The notes under the pieces were generated by a model. That model was not told the DNA's origin and made no database searches. It saw only the letters and a program-made list of their open reading frames with translations. Positions 1-7,035 of a stretch of 13,878 bases of DNA are shown piece by piece. The position numbers and the translations under genes were made by a program. Numbering within the stretch: the first letter of the stretch is position 1; each line of letters begins with the position of its first letter. Origin of the DNA: an uncultured Clostridia bacterium (GTDB lineage Bacteria > Bacillota > Clostridia > Christensenellales > Borkfalkiaceae); assembly GCA_947589585.1 (NCBI GenBank), contig CANQCA010000033.1, positions 1 to 13,878 on the forward strand, in the 5' to 3' direction.

Positions 1-63
1 GATGAGACGCACCTCGCGATCGCGAATTTCACCATTGATCTGATGCTGATTTTTAACTGCCAT
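1..63 (-). CDS. infC: Translation initiation factor IF-3, N-terminal fragment
   Basis: Only the first 21 codons lie in the window. They read MAVKNQHQINGEIRDREVRL and then I, the conserved N-terminal opening of IF-3 (the family has INxEIRDxEVRLI). IF-3 binds the 30S subunit, prevents premature 50S joining and proofreads initiator tRNA. The chosen ATG is preceded by GAGAGG only 3 nt away, a tight spacing, so a nearby non-ATG start is possible; infC often uses rare start codons. A consensus promoter and a leader terminator lie upstream. The gene runs off the left edge, where rpmI and rplT would be expected. It lies downstream of thrS in the same orientation, the order also seen in enterobacteria. 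Confidence 0.9.
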   Translation of the reverse strand, partial: MAVKNQHQINGEIRDREVRLI

Positions 64-115
64 AGTCCTCTCAAAAATTTTTTCGTATTCTTTCCGCCCG
101 CATGCCCTCTCGGGC

Positions 116-229
116 AAAAAAAGAAACGGGCTGCTAAGTGCAACCCGTCGGAAAAACCACGCTTCTATGCGCGCCATAAACCGATTTTGGACCCGTCGCG
201 CCGTTGCGCGATCGCGGGGAGAAGGGTTG
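116..229 (-). promoter_or_regulatory. infC leader with intrinsic terminator (candidate L20-type attenuator)
   Basis: On the minus strand ACGGGTTGC pairs with GCAGCCCGT (nine pairs including one G-U, loop ACTTA, positions 126-148). A U-rich run (116-125) follows, which makes an intrinsic terminator inside the leader, ahead of infC. Further upstream CAACCC (224-229) could pair with GGGTTG of the terminator's 5' arm and act as an antiterminator. A small GCCC-GAGA-GGGC hairpin follows the U run. In Bacillus the infC-rpmI-rplT leader is attenuated by ribosomal protein L20; I infer the same here from position and layout, not from a recognised L20-binding motif. Confidence 0.6.
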
Positions 230-250
230 ACCTCTGCTTTACTTACTATC

Positions 251-279
251 AATATAGCACACTGTAGCAGACTTGTCAA
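251..279 (-). promoter_or_regulatory. SigA-type promoter of infC
   Basis: On the minus strand a perfect TTGACA (-35, positions 274-279) is followed after 17 nt by TATATT (-10, positions 251-256). It points towards infC and leaves a leader of about 180 nt, long enough for a regulatory RNA. Confidence 0.9.
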
Positions 280-337
280 CTCATTTTCGCCACAAATTTT
301 GTGTTTGTTTTAGAAATCAATTTTGTTTTGCGGAAAT

Positions 338-468
338 GGGACTTCGTAGTTCGGGATCCTTCGAGGATAGGCTCACGGTTTTCATCCAACAATTTCGGCT
401 CAGGATGAGGGGATGCTTCGAGGATAGGCCGCTACGGACTGCGTAGGGCTTTATCTGCTCAGCATGAC
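338..468 (+). repeat. Two degenerate tandem units of the dispersed intergenic repeat
   Basis: Two adjacent units of about 57 nt share GGAT(C/G)CTTCGAGGATAGGC (starting at 354 and at 411) and end in GCTCAG(G/C)ATGA (from 398 and from 457). The first is preceded by GGGACTTCGTAG, matching the opening of the better copies at 481 and 6141. This is non-coding sequence between the infC promoter and the 3' end of thrS. The rest of the infC-thrS gap (280-337) shows nothing I can name. Confidence 0.7.
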
Positions 469-480
469 GCGGTTAACCCA

Positions 481-536
481 TGGACTTCGTATAAGGGGAT
501 TCTCTCGACCCCTTTGGGGTCTCGGAATGACAGGTT
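481..536 (+). repeat. Well-preserved copy of the dispersed repeat, 3' of thrS
   Basis: The copy begins TGGACTTCGTATAAGGGGAT and ends ATGACAGGTT. Its centre is a hairpin, GACCCC-TTT-GGGGTC (about 507-521), flanked by TCTC and TCGG. It matches the copy at 6141 at both ends while the central stem differs in sequence. It lies about 30 nt beyond the stop codon of thrS (which is on the minus strand), with its 3' end facing thrS. No U run follows on either strand, so it is not a canonical terminator. Confidence 0.8.
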
Positions 537-565
537 ATCCCAAGCAAAACAAAATTTGTGAACTC

Positions 566-2473
566 TTAAAACACCGTCTTTTCAGCATTTTCCTTTTGGA
601 CAAGGGCGAAGAAGTCGCCTTTGGGCATCGAGCCGATGTCGCCTTCGCCGCGGCGGCGCACGGAGACTGTCCCCTCTTCCATCTCCTTATCGCCGATGAC
701 GAGCTTATAGGGCACCTTCTCGTTCTCGGCGTCCAAGATCTTTCTGCCGAGCTTTTCCTTGCGAAGGTCCGCCTCGGCACGGATGCCGAGAGCATTCATC
801 TCGTCGGTGAGCTTTTGGGCGTACTCTGCCGCGCGGTCGGTGATGGGGAGCACCTTCACCTGTACGGGCGAGAGCCAGACGGGGAACTTGCCCGCATAGT
901 GCTCGATGAGGATGCCGATGAAGCGTTCGATTGAGCCGAACACCACGCGGTGGATCATGATCGGGCGGTGCTTTTCGCCGTCCTCCCCCACATATTCGAG
1001 GTCGAAGCGTTGCGGCATCTGGAAGTCGAGCTGAATGGTCCCGCACTGCCACTCTCTGCCGATGGCGTCCACGAGGTGGAAGTCGATCTTGGGACCGTAG
1101 AACGCGCCGTCCCCTTCGTTGATCTCGTAGGGAAGATGCAGATCTTCGAGCGCTTTTTTCAAGGCATTCGTCGCATTTTCCCAATCCTCGTCCGAGCCCA
1201 TGCTGTCCTCGGGGCGGGTGGAAAGTTCGACATTGTATTTGAAGCCGAAGAGCGAATACACCTCGTCGATGATCTTGACGACGCCTTTTATTTCCTCTTC
1301 GATCTGTTCGGGCAACATGAAGATATGCGCATCATCCTGCGTGAAGCACCTCACGCGCATGAGGCCGTGGAGCTGGCCGCTCTTCTCGTGGCGGTGGACG
1401 AGCCCGAGCTCTCCCATGCGGATGGGCAGATCCTTATAGCTCTTGGGGGAAAGCTTGTAGACGAGCATGCCGCCGGGGCAGTTCATGGGCTTGATGGCAC
1501 AGTCTTCCCCGTCGATCTTGGTCGTATACATATTGTCTTTATAGTGGTCCCAATGCCCCGAGTTCTCCCAGAGGGTACGGGTCATGATCATCGGGGTCTG
1601 CACCTCGACATAGCCCTCTCTCCTGTGAATGCCCCGCCAATAGTCGACGAGGATATTTTTGAGCGTCATTCCGTTCGGAAGGAAGAACGGGAAGCCTCTG
1701 CCCTCGGGAAGCAGGGCGAAGAGCTTGAGCTCCTTGCCGAGCTTGATATGGTCGCGCTTTTTCGCCTCTTCGAGCATTTGGAAATATTCGTCCATCTCCT
1801 CTTTCTTGGCGAAGGCGGTCCCATAGATACGGGTGAGCATCTTCTTCTTTTCGTCCCCGCGCCAATACGCCCCCGCGATGGAGACGAGCTTGAACGCCTT
1901 GATCTTTCCCGTTGAAGGAAGATGCGGCCCGCGGCAGAGGTCGGTGAACGCGCCCTGTTTATAGAAGGAGAGCGTCGTGTCCTCGGGAAGGTCCTCGATG
2001 AGCTCCACCTTGTAATTTTCGCTGTACCCCTGCATGAGGGCGATCGCCTCCTTTCTCGGAAGGGTGAAGCGCTCGATGGGCAAGTTTGCCTTGATGATCT
2101 TCTTCATCTCCGCCTCGATCTTGGCAAAATCATCGATGGTGATGGGCGTCTTGAAATCGACGTCGTAATAGAAGCCGTTGTCGATGACGGGGCCGATCGC
2201 GAGCTTGCAGGTGGGATAGATGGTTTTGAGGGCCTGCGCGAGCACATGGGCGCAGGTGTGGCGGTAAACCTCCAGCCCCTCCTTATCCTTGAGGGTGAGG
2301 ATCTCAAGGCTGTCGCCCTCCCGAAGCGGTTCCGAAAGATCGCAAAGCTCCCCGTTCACACGGGCGCACACGGCGGCGCGGGCAAGCCCTTCGGAGATCG
2401 CCTGTGCGGCGGAAAGGGCGGTCGCCCCCTCTTCCAAAGCGAGCATATCGCCGTTTTTCAAAGTAATATTCAT
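566..2473 (-). CDS. thrS: Threonine--tRNA ligase
   Basis: Class II synthetase that charges tRNA-Thr in the cytoplasm. The 635 residues match the family length of about 640. In order: TGS domain (1-63); editing domain with H72-x3-H76 and C180-RGP-H184; catalytic core with MNCPGG, whose C332 together with H383 and H508 forms the zinc site that recognises threonine; motif 3 around GSIERFIGIL (513-522); anticodon-binding domain to the end. I chose the ATG at 2471-2473 because GGAGG lies 6 nt upstream. An open frame continues to 2548, but that would translate the T-box terminator and is rejected. Transcription starts behind a T-box. No clear terminator follows the stop, so some readthrough towards infC is possible. 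Confidence 0.98.
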   Translation of the reverse strand: MNITLKNGDMLALEEGATALSAAQAISEGLARAAVCARVNGELCDLSEPLREGDSLEILTLKDKEGLEVYRHTCAHVLAQALKTIYPTCKLAIGPVIDNGFYYDVDFKTPITIDDFAKIEAEMKKIIKANLPIERFTLPRKEAIALMQGYSENYKVELIEDLPEDTTLSFYKQGAFTDLCRGPHLPSTGKIKAFKLVSIAGAYWRGDEKKKMLTRIYGTAFAKKEEMDEYFQMLEEAKKRDHIKLGKELKLFALLPEGRGFPFFLPNGMTLKNILVDYWRGIHRREGYVEVQTPMIMTRTLWENSGHWDHYKDNMYTTKIDGEDCAIKPMNCPGGMLVYKLSPKSYKDLPIRMGELGLVHRHEKSGQLHGLMRVRCFTQDDAHIFMLPEQIEEEIKGVVKIIDEVYSLFGFKYNVELSTRPEDSMGSDEDWENATNALKKALEDLHLPYEINEGDGAFYGPKIDFHLVDAIGREWQCGTIQLDFQMPQRFDLEYVGEDGEKHRPIMIHRVVFGSIERFIGILIEHYAGKFPVWLSPVQVKVLPITDRAAEYAQKLTDEMNALGIRAEADLRKEKLGRKILDAENEKVPYKLVIGDKEMEEGTVSVRRRGEGDIGSMPKGDFFALVQKENAEKTVF

Positions 2474-2497
2474 GGTTTTTCCTCCGTCTATGTCTGA

Positions 2498-2509
2498 CAT
2501 AGTACTATG
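2498..2509. repeat. Small perfect palindrome in the thrS leader
   Basis: CATAGTACTATG is a 12-nt perfect palindrome lying between the T-box terminator and the thrS ribosome binding site. It overlaps a second inverted repeat, CTATGTC-T-GACATAG (2488-2502). It shares GTACTATGC with the longer palindromes at 6072 and 13593. On the mRNA it could form a weak hairpin just 5' of the SD, but I see no proof of function. Confidence 0.5.
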
Positions 2510-2518
2510 CTTTTTGTC

Positions 2519-2735
2519 AAAAAATAAAAAACGCCCCAAATTTCCCACGGAAATTTAAGGACGCGATGTGTCGCGCGGTTCCACCTTAATTGCCCCTCTT
2601 CCGGAGAGGGACCGCTCTATGATGCTGTTTTGGGGGAAAGAGCGGTTTCGCCCGCCGCCGCGCATCAGGGTTCTTTCAGCCTCGGAGCCCCTCTCTGTAA
2701 ACCGCCTTGCTTCGCTACTTGTCTCTATCCCGCGT
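2519..2735 (-). promoter_or_regulatory. T-box riboswitch (threonine) controlling thrS
   Basis: The minus strand carries the T-box core AAGGTGGAACCGCG (2574-2587). It is followed by a terminator in which CGTCC-T-TAAATTTCC pairs with GGAAATTTGGGGCG, and then a U-rich run (2519-2530). Stem I is also visible: GGGATAGAG (2723-2731) pairs with CTCTTTCCC with one mismatch, AGTA forms the 5' side of the specifier loop, CAGAGAG gives the AG bulge, and GGCTGAAAG lies in the apical region. The specifier loop reads GAA-ACC-G, giving threonine codon ACC at 2644-2646. Uncharged tRNA-Thr is expected to pair with the specifier and with TGGA of the T-box bulge, favouring the antiterminator and thrS expression. 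Confidence 0.93.
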
Positions 2736-2761
2736 ACGGTCATCGCCGCACGTCACAAAAG

Positions 2762-2790
2762 ATTTTACTCGCTTTTTTTGCGTTTGTCAA
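2762..2790 (-). promoter_or_regulatory. SigA-type promoter of thrS
   Basis: On the minus strand TTGACA (2785-2790) and TAAAAT (2762-2767) are 17 nt apart. The -35 box overlaps the TGA stop codon (2787-2789) of the upstream YtxC-like gene, so thrS has its own promoter despite the tight packing. The transcript would start near 2755, just before stem I of the T-box. Confidence 0.88.
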
Positions 2791-3497
2791 GAGAATATCG
2801 CCCGCTCGGCGTAATATTTTTGCAGGAAATCCTGCGTTCCCTTTGCGACCTCGCCGAGGCAGTAGATATAGCCCGCATCCGAGAGAATGATCTCCGTCTC
2901 CACATCCTCCTCGCCCATGAGGCGGCTCCTTCGAAGGGGCATAAAGTTTTCCCCAAAGACGAAATTCCCCTTGAGATAGATCTTGTTCCTGCTCTCCCCC
3001 ACGAGAAATTCACAGAATTTTTTGAGATCATGCGAGGAAAAACTCTCGGGGATATATTCGAGGATACGCGTCCACTTCTCGCGCAGCGGGCCGAGACGGA
3101 AGGTATAGAACCCGTCGAGGGCGAACTCTCCCACGGGCTGCATCTTGCCGAGGATGAAGGCGCGGTCCCCTTCGAAATCGGCCGCGATGAGGGCGGCGAT
3201 GAGCAGCTTTCTGTCGCGTTTGGAAAGGGATGCGCGCAGCTTTTCGTGAAGATAGGTAAATTTATAGCCGATGCCGAGGATCTCGGCGAGGCTCTCTTTC
3301 ACCGCACCCTGCTTCTCCTTGGGATAGCGAAGGCGAAGGGCGGTGCGTTCCTCGCCGAAGATGAGTTCCCCGCCGCCGCCCGAAGAGACGATCTCCCCGA
3401 GCACGGCGTTATAGAGATAGATGACAAAGGAGCTTCTCGCGCTCCCGTCCGATACGACCACTTCTTCCACACCCTTATTGTATGCGAAGCCGTGCAA
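2787..3497 (-). CDS. YtxC-like protein (putative sporulation-associated)
   Basis: A 236-residue protein. The C-terminal half, with DGFYTFRLGPLREKW (about 128-142), a helical stretch, then NKIYLKGNF and a strand-rich end, resembles the YtxC family (around 280 aa; in Bacillus ytxC sits just upstream of thrS). The assignment rests on that resemblance plus identical gene context, so it is moderate. The biochemical role of YtxC is unknown; it is linked to sporulation by annotation. No signal peptide or membrane helix is evident. The start is doubtful: the longest frame opens with TTG at 3495-3497 without a Shine-Dalgarno, and an internal GTG about 12-14 codons later has AAGGG roughly 9 nt upstream. 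Its stop codon overlaps the thrS -35 box. Confidence 0.6.
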   Translation of the reverse strand: MHGFAYNKGVEEVVVSDGSARSSFVIYLYNAVLGEIVSSGGGGELIFGEERTALRLRYPKEKQGAVKESLAEILGIGYKFTYLHEKLRASLSKRDRKLLIAALIAADFEGDRAFILGKMQPVGEFALDGFYTFRLGPLREKWTRILEYIPESFSSHDLKKFCEFLVGESRNKIYLKGNFVFGENFMPLRRSRLMGEEDVETEIILSDAGYIYCLGEVAKGTQDFLQKYYAERAIFS

Positions 3498-3549
3498 TTT
3501 ATTTATGGAAGATGTTGTGCTTGCGTGCGGGAAATATATACAACTTTGC

Positions 3550-3578
3550 TTGACTTTTCTTCCTTATAATAGTAAAAT
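3550..3578 (+). promoter_or_regulatory. Promoter of leuS, very close to the start codon
   Basis: TTGACT (3550-3555) and TAAAAT (3573-3578) are 17 nt apart. Transcription would start near 3585, only about 3 nt before the first ATG (3588) or 9 nt before the second (3594). An alternative -10, TATAAT at 3565-3570, has no good -35 at 17 nt and would still leave a leader under 20 nt. No Shine-Dalgarno is visible before either ATG. Confidence 0.7.
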
Positions 3579-3587
3579 AACATTGTT

Positions 3588-6020
3588 ATGGATATGAACA
3601 AGATAGAAAAAAAGTGGCAGCTCCAGTGGGCGAAGACGCATCTCAATTACTTCGATAAAAAATCGGATAAGCCGAAGTTCTACGTCCTCGAGATGTTCTC
3701 CTATCCCTCGGGGGCAAAACTGCACATCGGGCATTGGTACAACTACGGGCCCGCCGATTCGTATGCACGCTTCAAACGCATGCAGGGCTACAACGTGTTC
3801 CAACCCATGGGGTTCGACGCCTTCGGGCTCCCCGCCGAGAACTATGCGATAAAGACGGGCGTGCACCCCAAGGATTCCACCGAAAAGAACATCGAGACGA
3901 TGGAAGGCCAGCTCTCTGCGATGGGCGCCATGTTCGATTGGTCGGCGGAGGTCAAGACCTGCGAAGAGAGCTACTACAAGTGGACGCAGTGGATGTTTTT
4001 GCAGCTCTACAAAAAGGGGCTCGCATACAGAAAAGAGGCGCCCGTAAATTGGTGCCCTTCCTGCCAGACCGTGCTCGCGAACGAGCAGGTCGTCGACAAT
4101 AAGTGTGAGCGGTGCGGCTCCGAGGTCGTGCGGAAAAACCTCACGCAGTGGTTCTTCAAAATTACAGAGTATGCCGAAGAGCTTCTGACGGGGCTGGACA
4201 ATTTGGATTGGCCGGAAAAGACCAAGAACATGCAGCGCAACTGGATCGGAAGATCCACGGGCTGTGAGATCGAGTTCGAAGCGGAGAGCGGCGACAAGAT
4301 CAAGGTGTTCACGACGCGGTGCGATACCGTCTTCGGCGTCACCTATATCGTCCTCGCGCCCGAACATCCCCTCGCATTGAAGCTGACGACGCCCGCACAG
4401 GAAAAGGCCGTGAGGGCGTACATCGAATATGCCTCCAAGGCGAACGAAATCGAGCGTCTCTCCTCCACCCGCGAGAAGACAGGCGTGTTCACGGGCTCCT
4501 ATGCGATCAATCCTTTAAGCGGAAAGCGCGTTCCCATCTACCTTGCGGACTATGTGCTCGCATCGTACGGCACGGGCGCAGTCATGGCCGTTCCCGCACA
4601 CGACGAGCGCGACTTTGCCTTCGCCAAGAAATATCATCTTCCCGTCGAAAAGGTCATCGAAAAGAAGGGCGGCGAGACAAAGCTCCCCTTCACGGAGGAC
4701 GGCATCGTGAGCGGCTCCGTGGAATTTGACGGGCTCTTCGGCGAAGAGGCACGCGATGCGATCGCGGCGAAGATCTCCAAGCTCGGCGTCGGCGGCAAGA
4801 AAATCAACTACCGTCTGCGCGACTGGCTCGTCTCCCGCCAACGCTATTGGGGGGCGCCTATTCCCGTCATCCACTGCGAAAAATGCGGCGCGGTGCCCGT
4901 TCCCGAGAAAGATCTCCCCGTCCGCCTTCCCTACGACGTGGAGTTCCGCCCCGACGGGAAATCCCCGCTCGCAAAGCATGAAAAGTTCATGAATACGACT
5001 TGCCCCGTCTGCGGCGGCAATGCCAAGCGCGATCCCGATACCCTCGATACCTTCGTCTGTTCGAGCTGGTACTATCTCCGCTATGCGGATGCAAACAACG
5101 ACAAGCTCCCCTTCGACCGCGAGGCGGTGGACGGGCTTCTCCCCGTCGATACCTATGTGGGCGGCGCGGAACATGCCTGCATGCACCTTCTCTATGCCCG
5201 CTTCTTTACGAAGGCGCTCCGCGATATGGGCTATCTCGACTTCGACGAACCCTTCAAACGGCTCGTGCATCAGGGGGTCATCCTCGGGCCCGACGGCAAC
5301 CGCATGTCCAAGTCGCACGGCAATGTCGTCTCTCCCGACGAATATGTGAAGGAATACGGCGCCGACGCCTTCCGCCTCTACCTCATGTTCGGCTTCTCCT
5401 ATACGGAGGGCGGACCTTGGAACGACGACGGCATCAAGGCGATCGCACGCTTTATGGACCGCATCGAGAAGATCGTCCTCAAAGTGCGGGATATGAAGCT
5501 CCCCCGCGAACAAGAAACTTTCGGAGCTGAGGAAAAAGCGCTCAACTATGCGCGCAACTTTGCAATCTCGCGCATGAGGAAGGATCTCGAAGCCTTCTCC
5601 TTCAACACGGCCATCGCCCGCCTGATGGAGCTCGTCAACGCGCTCTATAAATACGATGGGCTGGAGAAAAAGAACGTCGCCCTTTTGAAGGATACCGTGC
5701 GCGATCTCATCCTTCTGATGGCGCCCTGTGCTCCCCATTTCTGCGAAGAACTCTGGCAGCAGCTCGGCGGAAAATATTCCGTCTTCGACGAGAGCTATCC
5801 CGTGGAAGATGAAGCCGCGCTCGTGCTCGACGAGAAGGAATATGCGGTGCAGGTCAATAGCAAGATCGTATGCAAGGCGATGCTTCCCGCCACGGCGACG
5901 AACGAGGAGATCGAAAACGCCGCGCTCGCCCTTGCCGAAGTGCAGGAGCGGACGGCGGGCAAGACGGTGAAAAAGTGCATCGTCGTCCCCGGGCGGCTTG
6001 TCAATCTCATTGTAGGATAA
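3588..6020 (+). CDS. leuS: Leucine--tRNA ligase
   Basis: Class I synthetase that charges tRNA-Leu; 810 residues, typical of bacterial LeuRS. HIGH is at 46-49 and MSKS at 573-576. Two zinc-ribbon-like cysteine sets are present: C156/C159/C173/C176 and C430/C433/C472/C475. The CP1 editing domain shows TTR (242-244) and GTGAVMAVPAHDERD, in which D342 corresponds to the universal aspartate that anchors the misacylated amino acid. FVCSSWYYLRYAD and the C-terminal anticodon-binding and LeuS-specific regions are intact. The ATG at 3588 and the one two codons later (3594) are both possible starts; neither has an SD. Unlike thrS it has no T-box. It is divergent from the YtxC-like gene and ends at tandem terminators. 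Confidence 0.98.
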   Translation: MDMNKIEKKWQLQWAKTHLNYFDKKSDKPKFYVLEMFSYPSGAKLHIGHWYNYGPADSYARFKRMQGYNVFQPMGFDAFGLPAENYAIKTGVHPKDSTEKNIETMEGQLSAMGAMFDWSAEVKTCEESYYKWTQWMFLQLYKKGLAYRKEAPVNWCPSCQTVLANEQVVDNKCERCGSEVVRKNLTQWFFKITEYAEELLTGLDNLDWPEKTKNMQRNWIGRSTGCEIEFEAESGDKIKVFTTRCDTVFGVTYIVLAPEHPLALKLTTPAQEKAVRAYIEYASKANEIERLSSTREKTGVFTGSYAINPLSGKRVPIYLADYVLASYGTGAVMAVPAHDERDFAFAKKYHLPVEKVIEKKGGETKLPFTEDGIVSGSVEFDGLFGEEARDAIAAKISKLGVGGKKINYRLRDWLVSRQRYWGAPIPVIHCEKCGAVPVPEKDLPVRLPYDVEFRPDGKSPLAKHEKFMNTTCPVCGGNAKRDPDTLDTFVCSSWYYLRYADANNDKLPFDREAVDGLLPVDTYVGGAEHACMHLLYARFFTKALRDMGYLDFDEPFKRLVHQGVILGPDGNRMSKSHGNVVSPDEYVKEYGADAFRLYLMFGFSYTEGGPWNDDGIKAIARFMDRIEKIVLKVRDMKLPREQETFGAEEKALNYARNFAISRMRKDLEAFSFNTAIARLMELVNALYKYDGLEKKNVALLKDTVRDLILLMAPCAPHFCEELWQQLGGKYSVFDESYPVEDEAALVLDEKEYAVQVNSKIVCKAMLPATATNEEIENAALALAEVQERTAGKTVKKCIVVPGRLVNLIVG

Positions 6021-6034
6021 AAGCAAAACAGCTG

Positions 6035-6062
6035 CGCCCCGCGTTTTCGCGGGGCGTTTTTT
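6035..6062 (+). terminator. Intrinsic terminator of leuS
   Basis: CGCCCCGCG-TTTT-CGCGGGGCG, a perfect nine-pair stem with a four-nt loop, is followed by six T. It begins 14 nt after the leuS stop codon. Confidence 0.95.
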
Positions 6063-6071
6063 GAATTTCTG

Positions 6072-6107
6072 CGAAGTACTATGCGAGACGTAGTACTTCG
6101 TTTTTTT
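6072..6107 (+). terminator. Second hairpin with T run; GTACTATGCG palindrome
   Basis: CGAAGTACTA and TAGTACTTCG form a perfect ten-pair stem around a nine-nt loop, followed by seven T. By structure it is a second intrinsic terminator 10 nt after the first. Its sequence GTACTATGCG recurs in the palindrome at 13593-13619 and in part at 2498, which suggests a small mobile or recurring palindrome that happens to end in T. Confidence 0.7.
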
Positions 6108-6140
6108 AATAATACATACCTATTTTTCGATTTGAGGCCT

Positions 6141-6193
6141 TGGACTTCGTATAAGGGGATCCGCTCGCCCCTGCGGGGCTCGGGATGACAGGT
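6141..6193 (+). repeat. Well-preserved copy of the dispersed repeat, 3' of the ATP-grasp gene
   Basis: The copy starts with the same 20 nt as that at 481 and ends in the same GACAGGTT. Its central hairpin is GCCCC-TGC-GGGGC within CTCG...CTCGG. Compared with the copy at 481 the stem bases differ but pairing is kept. The last bases abut the stop codon of the minus-strand ATP-grasp gene (stop at 6194-6196). Confidence 0.82.
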
Positions 6194-7030
6194 TTACCTT
6201 ATTTCGTTCAAAATATAACAGGCGTAGGAGGCGGCGACGTTGATACCCGTGACGTTCTCGATGCCGCCGAAGAAGGCGTTGGAGTTGACCTCGCAGACGA
6301 GATAACCATCATGAGACAAAAGCAGGTCGATGCCGCAATAGTCGAGCTTCAAGCAGGTGCTCACCAAGGATGCAAGGCGGCGAATTTCCCCGTCCACCGG
6401 AAAGGGCTCCCCTCTGCCGCCCGCGGAGAGGTTGGAGCGGAAGTCCCTTTCGTTTTCCCGCTTCATGCAGGCGACGGCTTCGCCCCCGACACAGATGACG
6501 CGCACGTCCCGCCCGCTGCTCTCGGCGATAAATTTCTGATAGAGATGCGGCACGTATTGCAGGCGCGTTGCGAGCGAGCAAAGCTCCGCCCGATCTCTTG
6601 CAAGATAGACCTGCCTGCCGAGCGAGCCGTGATTTTCTTTGACGACCATGGGATAGCCGAGGCGGCTCTCCGCTTCGTCCAGAAATTGCCCATCCACGGG
6701 CGCGTCCGCGCTATAGCAAAGGCGGGAGGAGATCGTCTCGGGCTGCGGAACACAGTCGAGGGCGAGGAAGGTCAGCATTTTATCGTCGCAAGTTTCTATC
6801 GCCTCGGCGCGGTTGAAGAGGCGCATCCGCTTTTCGATGGCGCGTGCGGCATACTTATCCTTATCCAAAAAGATGCAAAAATCTGCCTCCGCTTCGAGCG
6901 CCGCGGGGCTGTTCCGCATGATATGAGCCTCTACGCCGAGCTTGGCGAGCTCTTCTTTCATCCTTTTCGGCTGGTTGAGCTCTCCTTCCGACTGCGTGAA
7001 GGCGTTGATGAGAATGATGGCTTTCTTCAT
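6194..7030 (-). CDS. RimK-like ATP-grasp ligase, substrate unknown
   Basis: A 278-residue protein with a RimK/LysX-type ATP-grasp fold; this superfamily joins an amino acid or amine to a carboxyl group through an acyl-phosphate. Visible: an N-terminal strand KKAIILINAF (2-11), VVKENHGSLGR (129-139, with ATP-binding K131 and the glycine-rich loop), YQKFI hinge (164-168), GRDVRVICVGGE (173-184), YCGIDLLL (231-238), and metal-binding CEVNSNAFFGGIE (246-258), matching EVNSSPGxEGIE of RimK. The ATG at 7028-7030 is kept because the opening strand is conserved, although it has no SD and lies 5 nt after the U run of the hom terminator. Soluble. Its substrate cannot be told from sequence; no precursor peptide or partner gene is adjacent. 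Confidence 0.85.
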   Translation of the reverse strand: MKKAIILINAFTQSEGELNQPKRMKEELAKLGVEAHIMRNSPAALEAEADFCIFLDKDKYAARAIEKRMRLFNRAEAIETCDDKMLTFLALDCVPQPETISSRLCYSADAPVDGQFLDEAESRLGYPMVVKENHGSLGRQVYLARDRAELCSLATRLQYVPHLYQKFIAESSGRDVRVICVGGEAVACMKRENERDFRSNLSAGGRGEPFPVDGEIRRLASLVSTCLKLDYCGIDLLLSHDGYLVCEVNSNAFFGGIENVTGINVAASYACYILNEIR

Positions 7031-7035
7031 GGTAC

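Noticed and set aside
43..267. A 74-codon open frame on the plus strand across the infC start and leader.
   Set aside because: It overlaps the infC start, terminator and promoter on the other strand and has no SD.
950..1915. A 321-codon open frame antisense to thrS.
   Set aside because: Shadow of thrS; no ribosome site and no recognisable motifs.
2474..2548. N-terminal extension of ThrS by 25 residues.
   Set aside because: It would begin inside the T-box terminator stem, and the TGS domain and GGAGG site fix the start at 2473.
3565..3570. TATAAT as the leuS -10 box.
   Set aside because: No -35 match lies at 16-18 nt; TTGACT would be only 9 nt away. TAAAAT at 3573 with a 17-nt spacer fits better.
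4515..6026. A 503-codon open frame antisense to leuS.
   Set aside because: leuS is unambiguous on the other strand. GC-rich codon use makes long antisense frames common, and the translation resembles no protein I know.
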